Below, one piece after another: positions 7,561 through 15,035 of a stretch of 18,771 nt of DNA (within the stretch, counting starts at the first letter, position 1; every line of letters starts with the position of its first letter). The position numbers and the translations under genes were made by a program. The stretch is from JAFDVL01 sp043736395 (GTDB lineage: Bacteria > Acidobacteriota > Blastocatellia > RBC074), in the NCBI GenBank assembly GCA_043736395.1, contig JAYTCQ010000060.1:1-18771 (forward strand). Direction: 5' to 3'. The notes below the pieces were generated by a model. That model had not been told where the DNA came from. It did no database searches and saw nothing but the letters and a program-made list of their open reading frames with translations.

Positions 7561-8640
7561 TTAAGGTGTACTCAGATGCGTATGAAAAGACTTTAGACCT
7601 ACAGCAAGATTCGATGAAAGCTTAGCTCGTCCTTCGCTATTGGGATGTAATGCATCCGCAAAATCGCTATCGGATAGTAACCTGGAATAGTTCTGATAAA
7701 TTCCATCCCCCTCTTGCGCTAATCTTTTCATCTTAGCGTCAGTTTTATCCAATATATCCGTCGAGAGGTTCCGATACACCCGTGGGTGAACCGGCCATAT
7801 AACCAGCATTAAGTCTATGTTCTCAGCCCGCAGCAAACGAATCAAAGCTTGCAGCGCTTTGATATTTCGGCTGTCTTCATCAAAGCTCAAGCGCTGCGCT
7901 AACTCAATTGTGCTGCCAATGATTCTTTCTTTTGAGTCACCTGTCAGGCTGGATTTCAACATCCAGGGAGACTTAAAATTTGTAATGGCCTCTTCTGTCC
8001 GCAGGCCTTTTCGCATCAATTCCCGGAATTTACTTTCAATAAAAAATATTGGAAGTGATCTGCAACTTATCAAATAGTTTAGATAATCGGATTCAATAAC
8101 TGCTTTTTCCTTCGGTAATAAAATGTTCTCAAGCAATTCTTTTTTTACGGGCGAATCCATCTTCGCAACTGAATTTGTTGCTCTATAAGCCTGTAACTTT
8201 TCAAATTCAATGCCTTCCTTGTCACGGCTTTTTGCCTTATCAATGCCAACACTCATGGCATCAATCCCTATTACTACTATCTGCGGTTTTCCGGCTTTCA
8301 AGGCAGGCTCAAGAATCAAAGCCTCAACCGAGGTCAGCCCTACAACGCCTAAATTATAAGTACTGGTGCCGTTATTGAGTGCTTGATCCAGGATGTCAGC
8401 ATCTATACCTTCCACAGTAATACTTGACCCGATAATAAAATTAGAGCTCTTGTGCGAGGCAGTTCCTAGAGAGGAGCAAAATTTGTATACCTCTATTATT
8501 CGTCGGGCGTCTACTGAAAATAAGAGCGACTTACTTACTACTAAATTCATTATTGCGAGATATAGCAATAATGCGATTGACGCTCCTAAGACCAACTCAA
8601 TGCAAGCTCTACTCCAAGAAAACTGATTCCAATTACTCAT
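7561..8640 (-). CDS. Membrane-anchored SGNH/DltD-like protein, partner of the MBOAT acyltransferase
   Basis: This is a 359-residue protein with one N-terminal membrane segment (about residues 12-35) and the rest presumably outside the cytoplasm. An SGNH-like block I, IIGSSITVEG, places the probable nucleophile at Ser72. A block V, DALHPNSEG, gives Asp329 and His332. Serine early and DxxH late is the canonical SGNH/DltD order. AlgJ and AlgX have DxH before the serine, so this is not a simple AlgJ/X homologue. It directly precedes the MBOAT gene, so it should be the periplasmic transferase or esterase of an acyl-decoration pair. I chose the ATG at 8640 (AAGAGA 6-11 nt upstream, membrane segment 12 residues in). 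An in-frame GTG at 8691 would add 17 residues without a clear ribosome-binding site. The middle region is not recognised. Confidence 0.7.
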   Translation of the reverse strand: MSNWNQFSWSRACIELVLGASIALLLYLAIMNLVVSKSLLFSVDARRIIEVYKFCSSLGTASHKSSNFIIGSSITVEGIDADILDQALNNGTSTYNLGVVGLTSVEALILEPALKAGKPQIVVIGIDAMSVGIDKAKSRDKEGIEFEKLQAYRATNSVAKMDSPVKKELLENILLPKEKAVIESDYLNYLISCRSLPIFFIESKFRELMRKGLRTEEAITNFKSPWMLKSSLTGDSKERIIGSTIELAQRLSFDEDSRNIKALQALIRLLRAENIDLMLVIWPVHPRVYRNLSTDILDKTDAKMKRLAQEGDGIYQNYSRLLSDSDFADALHPNSEGRAKLSSNLAVGLKSFHTHLSTP

Positions 8641-8768
8641 TTTTAGTCTCTTCAAATCAGACCAGAGCAAGCTCGGAACTGGAGCCAACACAGTAGGTCA
8701 GGTTTACAGTTTTCTTGTCGTTGACTGCGATAGCGCGCGGGTAAAACTTTGGCTTGTGCCGCCTTATT
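8641..8768 (-). other. 128-bp gap between oxygenase and SGNH genes
   Basis: I find no hairpin, promoter pair or small gene that I would defend. An in-frame GTG at 8691 could extend the downstream gene to cover part of it, but it lacks a Shine-Dalgarno. Confidence 0.35.
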
Positions 8769-9617
8769 CTATTGGTTTATTTTTTGCTTAGTATCTTCAT
8801 ACTTTTCGCCACGCTTATATAAATCGTTGCGCCCGATTCCGGGCTTGATAACTTTGCGTAAGACCCCCCGCAGAACAGTATCCGCTCCTGTGATGGCGCG
8901 TCGCATATGTTGTTCCGGGCGCGCCTTAAAAGAGGTAATATGGAAATGCTCGTTATCACCAGGCGGATGCGGAGAAAAATAGTAATTAGAAACGCAGCAC
9001 CGTCGCCCAGCACTTTTCACGCGGTTGACAGAATGCCAAGCCTGAGCATGCGTTTCCATAATTACGAGACGGTTAAATAGACTGGGGATTTCCACTTGCT
9101 CTTTTACCCGCTCATCCCACAATTCCAAATTCCCACCGTTTTCAGAGCACCAATTCGGGCTGATGTAATAGAGTAAATTTAAAACCCGATAAAGTTGCTG
9201 CGCTGAATCATGAGAATTGTCTATATGCGGATTCAGAAAATGTCCCTCTAACATCGTGCTGATGCCGCCCGCATAAAGATGCGGATCACCCTCCATATCC
9301 CGGAATCCCGTGATAAATTCAATCTGCTGGATGATCTCCTGTGCTTGAAAAGCAAACGTTGCAGCCTCAATCAGCGGATTCATTTTATCCAGAGCTTTTG
9401 ATGTGTATTTCCGCTCTCGGAAACTAGAGAGAAAACGCATCTGCGTGACAGCTGGAAACGCCTCGAAAATTTGCTGCGCCAGCGACGCTGGCAAGACATT
9501 ATCTATGGTTACAAAGCGCGTTGGCACAGATCGAGGTCGCTGAAACTCAGCCCGCAAGAGGTCGGCTTCAGACTGCAATCGATTGAGTATTAATTCTGAC
9601 AATTCTTCGCTATTCAT
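8769..9617 (-). CDS. 2-oxoglutarate/Fe(II)-dependent oxygenase (prolyl-4-hydroxylase-like)
   Basis: This 282-residue protein has a double-stranded beta-helix oxygenase core. The iron facial triad reads HID (His131, Asp133) and His195 in AWHSVNRV, with the 2-oxoglutarate-binding Arg205 ten residues later in KSAGRRCCVSNYYFSP. Between them LNLLYYISPNW...GGNLELWD (147-168) matches the prolyl-hydroxylase-like superfamily pattern of strands around an acidic loop. Residues 1-120 form the usual helical support; the tail after about 225 is basic. There is no signal peptide, so it is cytosolic. It lies between a secreted beta-repeat protein and the acylation pair in an otherwise standard polysaccharide cluster. 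The substrate could be a sugar intermediate, an amino-acid decoration or a protein; the sequence does not say. An AAGG 6 nt before the ATG is a plausible ribosome-binding site. Confidence 0.85.
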   Translation of the reverse strand: MNSEELSELILNRLQSEADLLRAEFQRPRSVPTRFVTIDNVLPASLAQQIFEAFPAVTQMRFLSSFRERKYTSKALDKMNPLIEAATFAFQAQEIIQQIEFITGFRDMEGDPHLYAGGISTMLEGHFLNPHIDNSHDSAQQLYRVLNLLYYISPNWCSENGGNLELWDERVKEQVEIPSLFNRLVIMETHAQAWHSVNRVKSAGRRCCVSNYYFSPHPPGDNEHFHITSFKARPEQHMRRAITGADTVLRGVLRKVIKPGIGRNDLYKRGEKYEDTKQKINQ

Positions 9618-9728
9618 CTCCCACCTTGGCTGCTAACAATCGCTAGTTAATACCCTGAGAAAGTATTAATTACTCGTTAGTAAAATTTTGATAAATTTAG
9701 CTCAACAGAAAACCTTCAACTTTATTTG
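9618..9728 (-). other. 111-bp AT-rich gap upstream of the oxygenase gene
   Basis: The gap is strongly AT-rich and holds a 7-bp inverted repeat (9647-9669). Several TTGA and AT-rich hexamers occur (for example TTGAGC followed 17 nt later by TACTAA), but none is close enough to consensus for a promoter call. A local promoter for the oxygenase/acylation genes is possible. Confidence 0.35.
9647..9669. repeat. 7-bp inverted repeat, 9-nt loop, upstream of oxygenase
   Basis: TTAATAC (9647-9653) and GTATTAA (9663-9669) are perfect reverse complements around a 9-nt spacer, 30 bp upstream of the oxygenase start. It could be an operator or a weak mRNA hairpin. In AT-rich DNA such a repeat can also arise by chance. 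Confidence 0.4.
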
Positions 9729-10619
9729 TTAAATTTTTCGTAACGATACATTGCCCGAAGTCGAGGTAATCTTAAGTCCGCGCGAACCATCGCCAATTCG
9801 TCCCCGTGCAGAACCGCCAATCCCAATATTGCTTTTAATCAGGGTCAGCGGAAAGTCTGTGTCTACCGTGCCGATCAGCGTGGACATTTCCACTTCCGCG
9901 CCTAAATTATCCGGCATTTTGACTTCGACATTACCGCTCAAGGTGCTGAATTCCATCTGCTTCATACTGGAACTTGCCACCTGAATTAAATTAACTTTTA
10001 CATTGCCGCTGATGGATTTGGCCACGACGGAATCATCGGGCTGATCGCCACGCAAATATCGCCGTTCGATGCGCCGCCACGATCCGCCTGACCGCCCGTT
10101 CAAATCGCTGGGAAGGGCGACCTCAGTTGCCTGCTCAATCGAGACATCACCACTGATGGAAGATGCATACATCGTGCCGGAAACATTTCTTAACAGGATT
10201 ACCCCACTCACATTTTCAGCTCGAATCACGCCCTTGATTTCTTCAATTTTTACGTTGCCTGCCACTGTCGAAAAGGCATCGTAATTATACCTGAACGCCC
10301 GTGGCACCTGGACTTCAAAGCGAATACTGGCCTCGCAGTTGCAATCCTGAGGATAATTCACGCGAATATCCACGCTGTTATCGTTGCTGAAGTCTTCGAT
10401 CTTCAGGCGATCCCGGTCGCGACCTTCTTTAAAAGCTACGACCTGAATATCTGTTCCGTCATAACCTTTCACCAGAATATCTCCGGCAACATTTTTGATG
10501 CTGACTTTATGGCCTTCCGCCAGGCGATACGATTTTTGAAAATCCTGTGCCACCGCGGAAGCGGTAGTTAAGGTCAGACACAGAATTGCTAATCCGATAC
10601 GAATACTTTTTTGAATCAT
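9729..10619 (-). CDS. Secreted DUF4097-like beta-repeat protein
   Basis: This 296-residue protein has a clear signal peptide (basic MIQKSIR, hydrophobic core, cleavage expected after AVAQ, residue 25). The mature part is built of short beta-strand repeats marked by S-G-[DN]-V: NVSGVI (136-141), NVSGTM (145-150), SISGDVS (154-160), SISGNVKVN (202-210), TLSGNVEV (226-233), TLIGTVD (247-253) and TSGNVSLRKI at the C-terminus. This is the pattern of DUF4097/DUF4098 'putative adhesin' proteins, which likely form a right-handed beta-solenoid. A CNC pair lies at about 93-95. An AGGAG sits 6 nt before the ATG, and the gene has 161 bp upstream and 111 bp downstream, so it may be a separate transcription unit inside the cluster. 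A periplasmic or surface location is likely; the role in polysaccharide assembly is unknown. Confidence 0.75.
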   Translation of the reverse strand: MIQKSIRIGLAILCLTLTTASAVAQDFQKSYRLAEGHKVSIKNVAGDILVKGYDGTDIQVVAFKEGRDRDRLKIEDFSNDNSVDIRVNYPQDCNCEASIRFEVQVPRAFRYNYDAFSTVAGNVKIEEIKGVIRAENVSGVILLRNVSGTMYASSISGDVSIEQATEVALPSDLNGRSGGSWRRIERRYLRGDQPDDSVVAKSISGNVKVNLIQVASSSMKQMEFSTLSGNVEVKMPDNLGAEVEMSTLIGTVDTDFPLTLIKSNIGIGGSARGRIGDGSRGLKITSTSGNVSLRKI

Positions 10620-10780
10620 ATTTTCTCCTACGTTGAGAGATGCTGTTACTTCAGCGGCGCGCTGCCGGCAAGCCGATGGAGATCAAACAGCGGAAACTCA
10701 GCCGAAGAAATCCTGCTAGCTGGCTGCACCGCTCAATTTATGAATAAATGTGATTAGGGGAAAAAAATCTCCGTTGATTA
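10620..10780 (-). other. 161-bp gap/leader upstream of the secreted beta-repeat gene
   Basis: This is the longest non-coding stretch of the window. It holds the AGGAG ribosome-binding site next to the downstream ATG, an AT palindrome (10736-10749), a T7 tract on the minus strand (complement of 10761-10767) and a GC-rich stretch near 10655-10672. I cannot point to a consensus promoter or to a proper terminator hairpin, but the size suggests a regulatory break between the glycosyltransferase and this gene. Confidence 0.4.
10736..10749. repeat. AT palindrome, 6-bp arms, 2-nt centre
   Basis: ATTTAT-GA-ATAAAT is a near-perfect palindrome about 120 bp upstream of the DUF4097-like gene. Size and symmetry would suit a dimeric regulator, but no second copy is seen in the window. 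Confidence 0.35.
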
Positions 10781-11983
10781 TTAGTTAGCCGTCACTCCGA
10801 TTCGCCCGAAAGTGTTTTCAATCATCTCTCGAAAGCTTTGCCGGAGAATATCGGCGCGAAAGTTTTGCGCTCTGGCAAAACCGGCCTGCTGCAACTGCGC
10901 TACCAGCATAGGTTGCTCTGCCAGTTTGCGAATGGCTGCCGCCAGCGCGACCGGGTCGCCAGGCGGAACCAACAGGCCATGAACGTTGTTCGTTAACACT
11001 CCTGGAATCCCACCCACGTCACTTGCGATAGCGGGCAATGAATGAGCCATTGCTTCCAGCAGTGACTGCGAAATCCCTTCCGTCAGGGAAGGCAGGACAA
11101 AAATATCTGCCGCCTGATAGAGCCGATATAACTCCGGCCCATTTGGAATGTTTCCTAAAAACTTTACTTTTTCTGCTTGTCCTAACTCGGCGGCACATTG
11201 CTCAATCGCCTGCCGTGCAGGGCCATCACCCACACACCACCATTCCACTTCAATTTTCTGTTCTGCCAGCAACTGCATGGCTTTCAGTAAAATGTCTAAT
11301 CCCTTCAAGGGAACCAGCCTCGAAACTGTGATCAGTCGCAGCGGCGAAGGCAGTGCCATGTTGGCACGCTGATAAAACATTTCCGTAGAGAGGGTGCTGT
11401 GAACCATATCTTTTTTGGCAATATCTCTCGTTTGAGAAGCGTATTTCTCAAACAATTCTCGTCCCTGAAAGAGCGCGAGTTCCGCACCGCTCACCACAGT
11501 CCGCGCCATCCAATCGCCGACGAACGATTTGACACGACCGCTAAAGCTTCCCTGATGATCCAGATAAATTGTCTTGCCCCAATCGCCTAAAACCCGCACA
11601 AAATATTTCCTGCCACGCAGGCGGCAAACCAGCGCGGCAAAGAAACCCATCTCACCTGGCAGGTCAATACAGATGGCATCAGTCTTGGTGATCGTCCGCC
11701 AGTAAATCATCATCTGCCCTAAACCACCGAGTAAAGGCCTGCCTGCTTTCAAAGGTACCGGACAAAATTCGATGTGAGGCATATCAATTTTTTGCGTGCA
11801 CTCACGCGACCAGACAGGATCATCGTCTTCTGCCAACGCGCAGTAAAAAGTCACGTTCGGGAACATGCGCAGGAAGCCTTCATGCAATCGTAAATAAAAC
11901 GGTGTTCCAAACCACTCATCGCCCCGCTGAATGAGAAACACGCTGTTTGAGACAAATCCCAAGTGCTGTAATTCCTTCTTCAC
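10781..11983 (-). CDS. GT4-family glycosyltransferase
   Basis: This is a 400-residue GT-B enzyme when started at GTG (11981-11983). The donor domain shows SRLVPLKG (221-228), WWCVGDGPAR (238-247), an EX7E motif (Glu302, Glu310 in SLTEGISQSLLEAM) and SDVGGIPGVL, the classic GT4 core. The longer in-frame ATG at 12052 overlaps the polymerase gene by 56 bp and adds 23 polar residues with no ribosome-binding site. The GTG has a perfect AGGAGG 9 nt upstream, which overlaps the polymerase stop codon, so I take the GTG. That arrangement suggests termination-reinitiation coupling with the polymerase gene. It should add one sugar to the lipid-linked unit in the cytoplasm. The N-terminal acceptor domain gives no specificity clue that I recognise. 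Confidence 0.88.
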   Translation of the reverse strand: MKKELQHLGFVSNSVFLIQRGDEWFGTPFYLRLHEGFLRMFPNVTFYCALAEDDDPVWSRECTQKIDMPHIEFCPVPLKAGRPLLGGLGQMMIYWRTITKTDAICIDLPGEMGFFAALVCRLRGRKYFVRVLGDWGKTIYLDHQGSFSGRVKSFVGDWMARTVVSGAELALFQGRELFEKYASQTRDIAKKDMVHSTLSTEMFYQRANMALPSPLRLITVSRLVPLKGLDILLKAMQLLAEQKIEVEWWCVGDGPARQAIEQCAAELGQAEKVKFLGNIPNGPELYRLYQAADIFVLPSLTEGISQSLLEAMAHSLPAIASDVGGIPGVLTNNVHGLLVPPGDPVALAAAIRKLAEQPMLVAQLQQAGFARAQNFRADILRQSFREMIENTFGRIGVTAN

Positions 11984-11992
11984 GATCAGGCA

Positions 11993-11998
11993 CCTCCT
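11993..11998 (-). promoter_or_regulatory. Shine-Dalgarno AGGAGG overlapping the wzy stop codon
   Basis: AGGAGG lies 9 nt before the GTG at 11981-11983 and shares bases with the TAG stop (11997-11999) of the polymerase gene. It decides the GTG start of the glycosyltransferase and implies translational coupling. Confidence 0.8.
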
Positions 11999-13397
11999 AG
12001 ACTTCGATTGGTAATCCGTTGTTTCGTTCCCACGACTGGCGTCGGTGCTCACGGCGTTGCAAAATAAAATAAATGACGAACATTAGTAAGAAGACCAAAC
12101 CGATTCGTTCCAGATTCATCAGCAAAATATCCGGTGGAGCATAGATCGTCATCAAGGCCGGTAACCCAATTAGAAAAAATGCCAGCGACTTAAAAAATAC
12201 AGATGGCGCCAATAAAAGTGAGTTAATCAGATACAAATGCAAGACATTTGCCAGTATCATGACAATCAAGCCAAAGTATCCAAATTGCCAGACAGCAATG
12301 GAGGCTGGAGCAACGTTGACATTACCTGCTTCTTCGCTCATTCCCATTTGTACGGCAACCACGCGAGTGGGATAGCCGCGAATGGTGCCGTCAAAGCTGC
12401 CAGGAATTGGTTTTGATGGCAGCACCGCACGTGGAATCATCGCGAGCAAAGCGCCAATATAAGGTTGCACTCCGGCACGCCCTTCGCCCATTCGTTCGAC
12501 CAGAATTGCGCCCGTCGAAAAACTATCGAATTTTGTAATCAGATTAACCGCCATCTCATTGACAATATTTTGATCTGCCGCTTTCGAGGAACTGGAAAGG
12601 ATGTCATCCAACTTCAAGCGATCACCATATCGCGCCTGACCAATAGCAACGGACAAGATGCTTCCGATAATTATTGTCCCTACTGCTCCGATCCCAATTA
12701 CTGTCGCCTTTTGCCGGGCCGACCAGGGTTGCGCCTGACAGTACAGCACCATCAAAAAGAAAGGCTGTAACATAGCGATGCGCGCACCTGATGGAGCCTG
12801 CAAGCCAACCGTAATAAGTGCCCAGAGAATAAGTCCTCCCAGCAACCACCACGTCTGTCGTTCGCCGGGCCAAAGATGCACAAAGCAGGCACAGCAAAAA
12901 CAACTTAGTATATTTTGAATAAATGCGATGCTTCCCAGATTATTGAAGGTGTTCGAACCTTCGGACAGAAAGAAAAAAGCATTCTGATCAAAATAAGAAC
13001 TACCCATATAAACTGCCGCCAACACCGCCGTGAGAAACGTAACCCCAAGGGAAATCATGACTCCCAGCAAAGCCCCTTTTGAGTTCAGATAAATTTCTGT
13101 CAGTCGGCTTTCAACGATAAAAGTAAAATAAGGCTTAGGCCCCAGCAGAAATAACAATGTGAACAAAAGAGTGGCACTCTCCAGCACGGCATAAAAAAGG
13201 AACACATCGTAATTTACATAAGAGTAAGTTTTCAGATGCCCCTGAAATACGACGGTTAAAATTACTGGTGTCGTGAACCACATCAAAATCATGAACAGCA
13301 ACAAAGTCGGCAAATGTGGCGACACTTTCGGATTCCGCCAAATGGCGAAGACCGAAAGTAACAACGCGACTTGTAGCAGTAACAACAGCAGTTCCAT
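11997..13397 (-). CDS. wzy: Wzy-type O-antigen/oligosaccharide repeat-unit polymerase (candidate)
   Basis: This 466-residue, very hydrophobic protein has roughly ten to twelve membrane segments (for example 3-19, 31-50, 64-85, 108-130, 155-175, 182-199, 230-250, 362-390, 399-416, 430-446). A long loop, about residues 253-350, contains AMIPRAVLPSKPIPGSFDGT and GYPTRVVAVQMG, which is the kind of extracytoplasmic loop expected in Wzy polymerases. A cysteine-rich stretch SCFCCACF (165-172) lies in one membrane segment. Wzy sequences diverge strongly, so the call rests on topology, this loop and its place between the flippase and a glycosyltransferase. It would join flipped repeat units at the periplasmic face. 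No clear Shine-Dalgarno precedes the ATG, 20 bp after the flippase stop. The left-edge ligase-family gene is a second candidate for this role. Confidence 0.75.
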   Translation of the reverse strand: MELLLLLLQVALLLSVFAIWRNPKVSPHLPTLLLFMILMWFTTPVILTVVFQGHLKTYSYVNYDVFLFYAVLESATLLFTLLFLLGPKPYFTFIVESRLTEIYLNSKGALLGVMISLGVTFLTAVLAAVYMGSSYFDQNAFFFLSEGSNTFNNLGSIAFIQNILSCFCCACFVHLWPGERQTWWLLGGLILWALITVGLQAPSGARIAMLQPFFLMVLYCQAQPWSARQKATVIGIGAVGTIIIGSILSVAIGQARYGDRLKLDDILSSSSKAADQNIVNEMAVNLITKFDSFSTGAILVERMGEGRAGVQPYIGALLAMIPRAVLPSKPIPGSFDGTIRGYPTRVVAVQMGMSEEAGNVNVAPASIAVWQFGYFGLIVMILANVLHLYLINSLLLAPSVFFKSLAFFLIGLPALMTIYAPPDILLMNLERIGLVFLLMFVIYFILQRREHRRQSWERNNGLPIEV

Positions 13398-13417
13398 AAA
13401 CGATTAGGCGTAAACTT

Positions 13418-14956
13418 TTAGAAACTCAAAACCATTTGTCTGAAGCGCGCAAATCCTGATTCACATACTTTCCGCTCAGTTTCATCACAGACCCAGAAGG
13501 TAGCTCCAATCACAATTCCTGCTAATAACAGCATCGAGCTGAGATAAAGAACCATCCCCGTACACGTATAAATAAGTACCATTGCGAGTAAGCAACTGAC
13601 GAGGGTTAACGTGAGAGGTCGGTGCATCGTTTGCAGGTTAATCCGCAAAACAAATTGCAGATAAAGGAAAAGAGCAAACAAATAAATCACATACGAAAAA
13701 GCAAATGTTGCGGCGGCTCCGATGGCTCCCCAGCGCGGGATTGCCAGCAAACCTGTTGCGGCAAAAATCACAGCCCAACCGAAAACAATGCCGCACCCTT
13801 GCCAGATCCGACCTTTGGCGGCGATGACTGCGTTAAGGAAGCCTACATTCGCCATAAACAGACCGGCGACGCTGATCACAAATGCGGCGGGAGCTGCTGC
13901 CTGAAATTTTTCGCCATACAGAAGATTAATTAATAACGGACTGAAAAGCGCACAGCCGAGCGCGAGCGGCAAAGTTAATAACCAAATGGAGCGCAGGCTT
14001 CGCGTTACCAGTTGATCAAACATTGCGACGTCGGTAGAGGCATTCGCTTCCGTGAGAAAAGTCATCGCCGGTGTATAGAAATTATAAGGCGCCAGCGAAA
14101 TCAGTTGTGCCAGCCCATACGCCGCACTAAACAATCCCGCCTGCGCGAAACCATGTTCACGCGCCGTGAGTGAGTTCGCCCACCAATAACACGGCATATT
14201 TAATAAGGTAATCACGAATGCAGGCAGCATAAAGGCGGCAATCGGGCGAATAATTTCCCACGAAAAATTTGGTCGAATCAGCCCTGAAAATCTCTCTTTC
14301 GCATCTTTGATTAACCGTCGCGTCAGCCACAGTAATCCGACTCCACTCGCGACCAATTGGCTTGCCAGAGCGCCCCACAATCCCCACACCGCAACCCCGA
14401 TAAACGCCAGGATAATCAGCATTCCACTTCGGATCAGCATGGTGGTGTTATAGGCCCGGTAATCCTGCATTCCAGCAGCAACGCTGGAGGCCAAATTCAA
14501 AAGCGTCGTCACAAAAATCATAAACGTGCAGAAACGAAAGAACTGCGCCAGTGATGAATCATGATAAATATTTGCAGCTACAAAATGTGCAATTACTGTA
14601 AAACCCACGCAGAAGATGCTGACGAGTACCAGCGTGAAGATCACCACATTGGCCAGGATCGCGCCGCCCCGCGCCCGATCACTGACATAATATTCTGGTA
14701 ATAATTTGTGGAGCGCAGAATTGTGTCCCATATGAAAAAGTCCCGCGATCAACGCGGTCAGCGCCGTAAGAATTGAATAAATCCCAAAATCATGCGGCCC
14801 TAAAAACCGGGCTAAGACCATCGGGACAAATCCACCGATGACCAAACTTGCTCCTCCGCGCAAAACAGAATCAAGCGAGGCGTGCAGATATCGCTGCCCT
14901 AAATTATCTGACGTTTGACTCTCCTTAGCGCCAATTGCTTGAATATCTGTTGCCAT
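13418..14956 (-). CDS. wzx: Wzx-type polysaccharide flippase (MOP superfamily)
   Basis: This 512-residue protein has about a dozen or more membrane segments spread evenly over its length. The N-terminal block SVLRGGASLVIGGF...ARFLGPHDFGIYSI (30-63) is the typical start of MOP-superfamily polysaccharide exporters (GG-rich first helix, then R-x-LG-x-x-x-FG-x-Y). A similar pattern recurs in the second half (GLFMANVGFLNAVIAAKGR), as expected from the inverted two-bundle architecture. It would flip the undecaprenyl-linked repeat unit to the periplasm. It sits between the Wzc-like kinase and the polymerase. The ATG at 14956 has only an AAGAAG-like ribosome-binding site, after a 79-bp gap that contains a 10-bp inverted repeat. 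Length is at the upper end of normal. Confidence 0.92.
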   Translation of the reverse strand: MATDIQAIGAKESQTSDNLGQRYLHASLDSVLRGGASLVIGGFVPMVLARFLGPHDFGIYSILTALTALIAGLFHMGHNSALHKLLPEYYVSDRARGGAILANVVIFTLVLVSIFCVGFTVIAHFVAANIYHDSSLAQFFRFCTFMIFVTTLLNLASSVAAGMQDYRAYNTTMLIRSGMLIILAFIGVAVWGLWGALASQLVASGVGLLWLTRRLIKDAKERFSGLIRPNFSWEIIRPIAAFMLPAFVITLLNMPCYWWANSLTAREHGFAQAGLFSAAYGLAQLISLAPYNFYTPAMTFLTEANASTDVAMFDQLVTRSLRSIWLLTLPLALGCALFSPLLINLLYGEKFQAAAPAAFVISVAGLFMANVGFLNAVIAAKGRIWQGCGIVFGWAVIFAATGLLAIPRWGAIGAAATFAFSYVIYLFALFLYLQFVLRINLQTMHRPLTLTLVSCLLAMVLIYTCTGMVLYLSSMLLLAGIVIGATFWVCDETERKVCESGFARFRQMVLSF

Positions 14957-14986
14957 CTTCTTGCTAATTTAAATTACTCATTGCTT

Positions 14987-15013
14987 CATTTCATTTGTCT
15001 CATAAATGAAATG
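14987..15013. repeat. Perfect 10-bp inverted repeat between wzc and wzx
   Basis: CATTTCATTT (14987-14996) and AAATGAAATG (15004-15013) are exact reverse complements around a 7-nt loop, centred in the 79-bp gap between the kinase stop and the flippase start. No U-run follows on the minus-strand RNA, so it is not a standard intrinsic terminator. It may be an mRNA-stabilising or processing hairpin, or an operator. Confidence 0.6.
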
Positions 15014-15035
15014 GCGTGATCTAAATCCGATGTAA

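Noticed and set aside
9660..9720. Sigma-70 promoter TTGAGC-17-TACTAA upstream of the oxygenase
   Set aside because: The -10 matches consensus at only three positions, and many equally good pairs occur in this AT-rich gap.
10736..10749. AT palindrome as a defined operator
   Set aside because: It is a single copy with 6-bp arms made only of A and T in an AT-rich stretch; listed as a repeat but not defended as a binding site.
10760..10780. T7 tract shortly after the stop of the GT4 gene as an intrinsic terminator
   Set aside because: No GC-rich stem stands in front of it; GGAG and CCCC on either side of the tract cannot form a proper hairpin. Left as part of the gap description.
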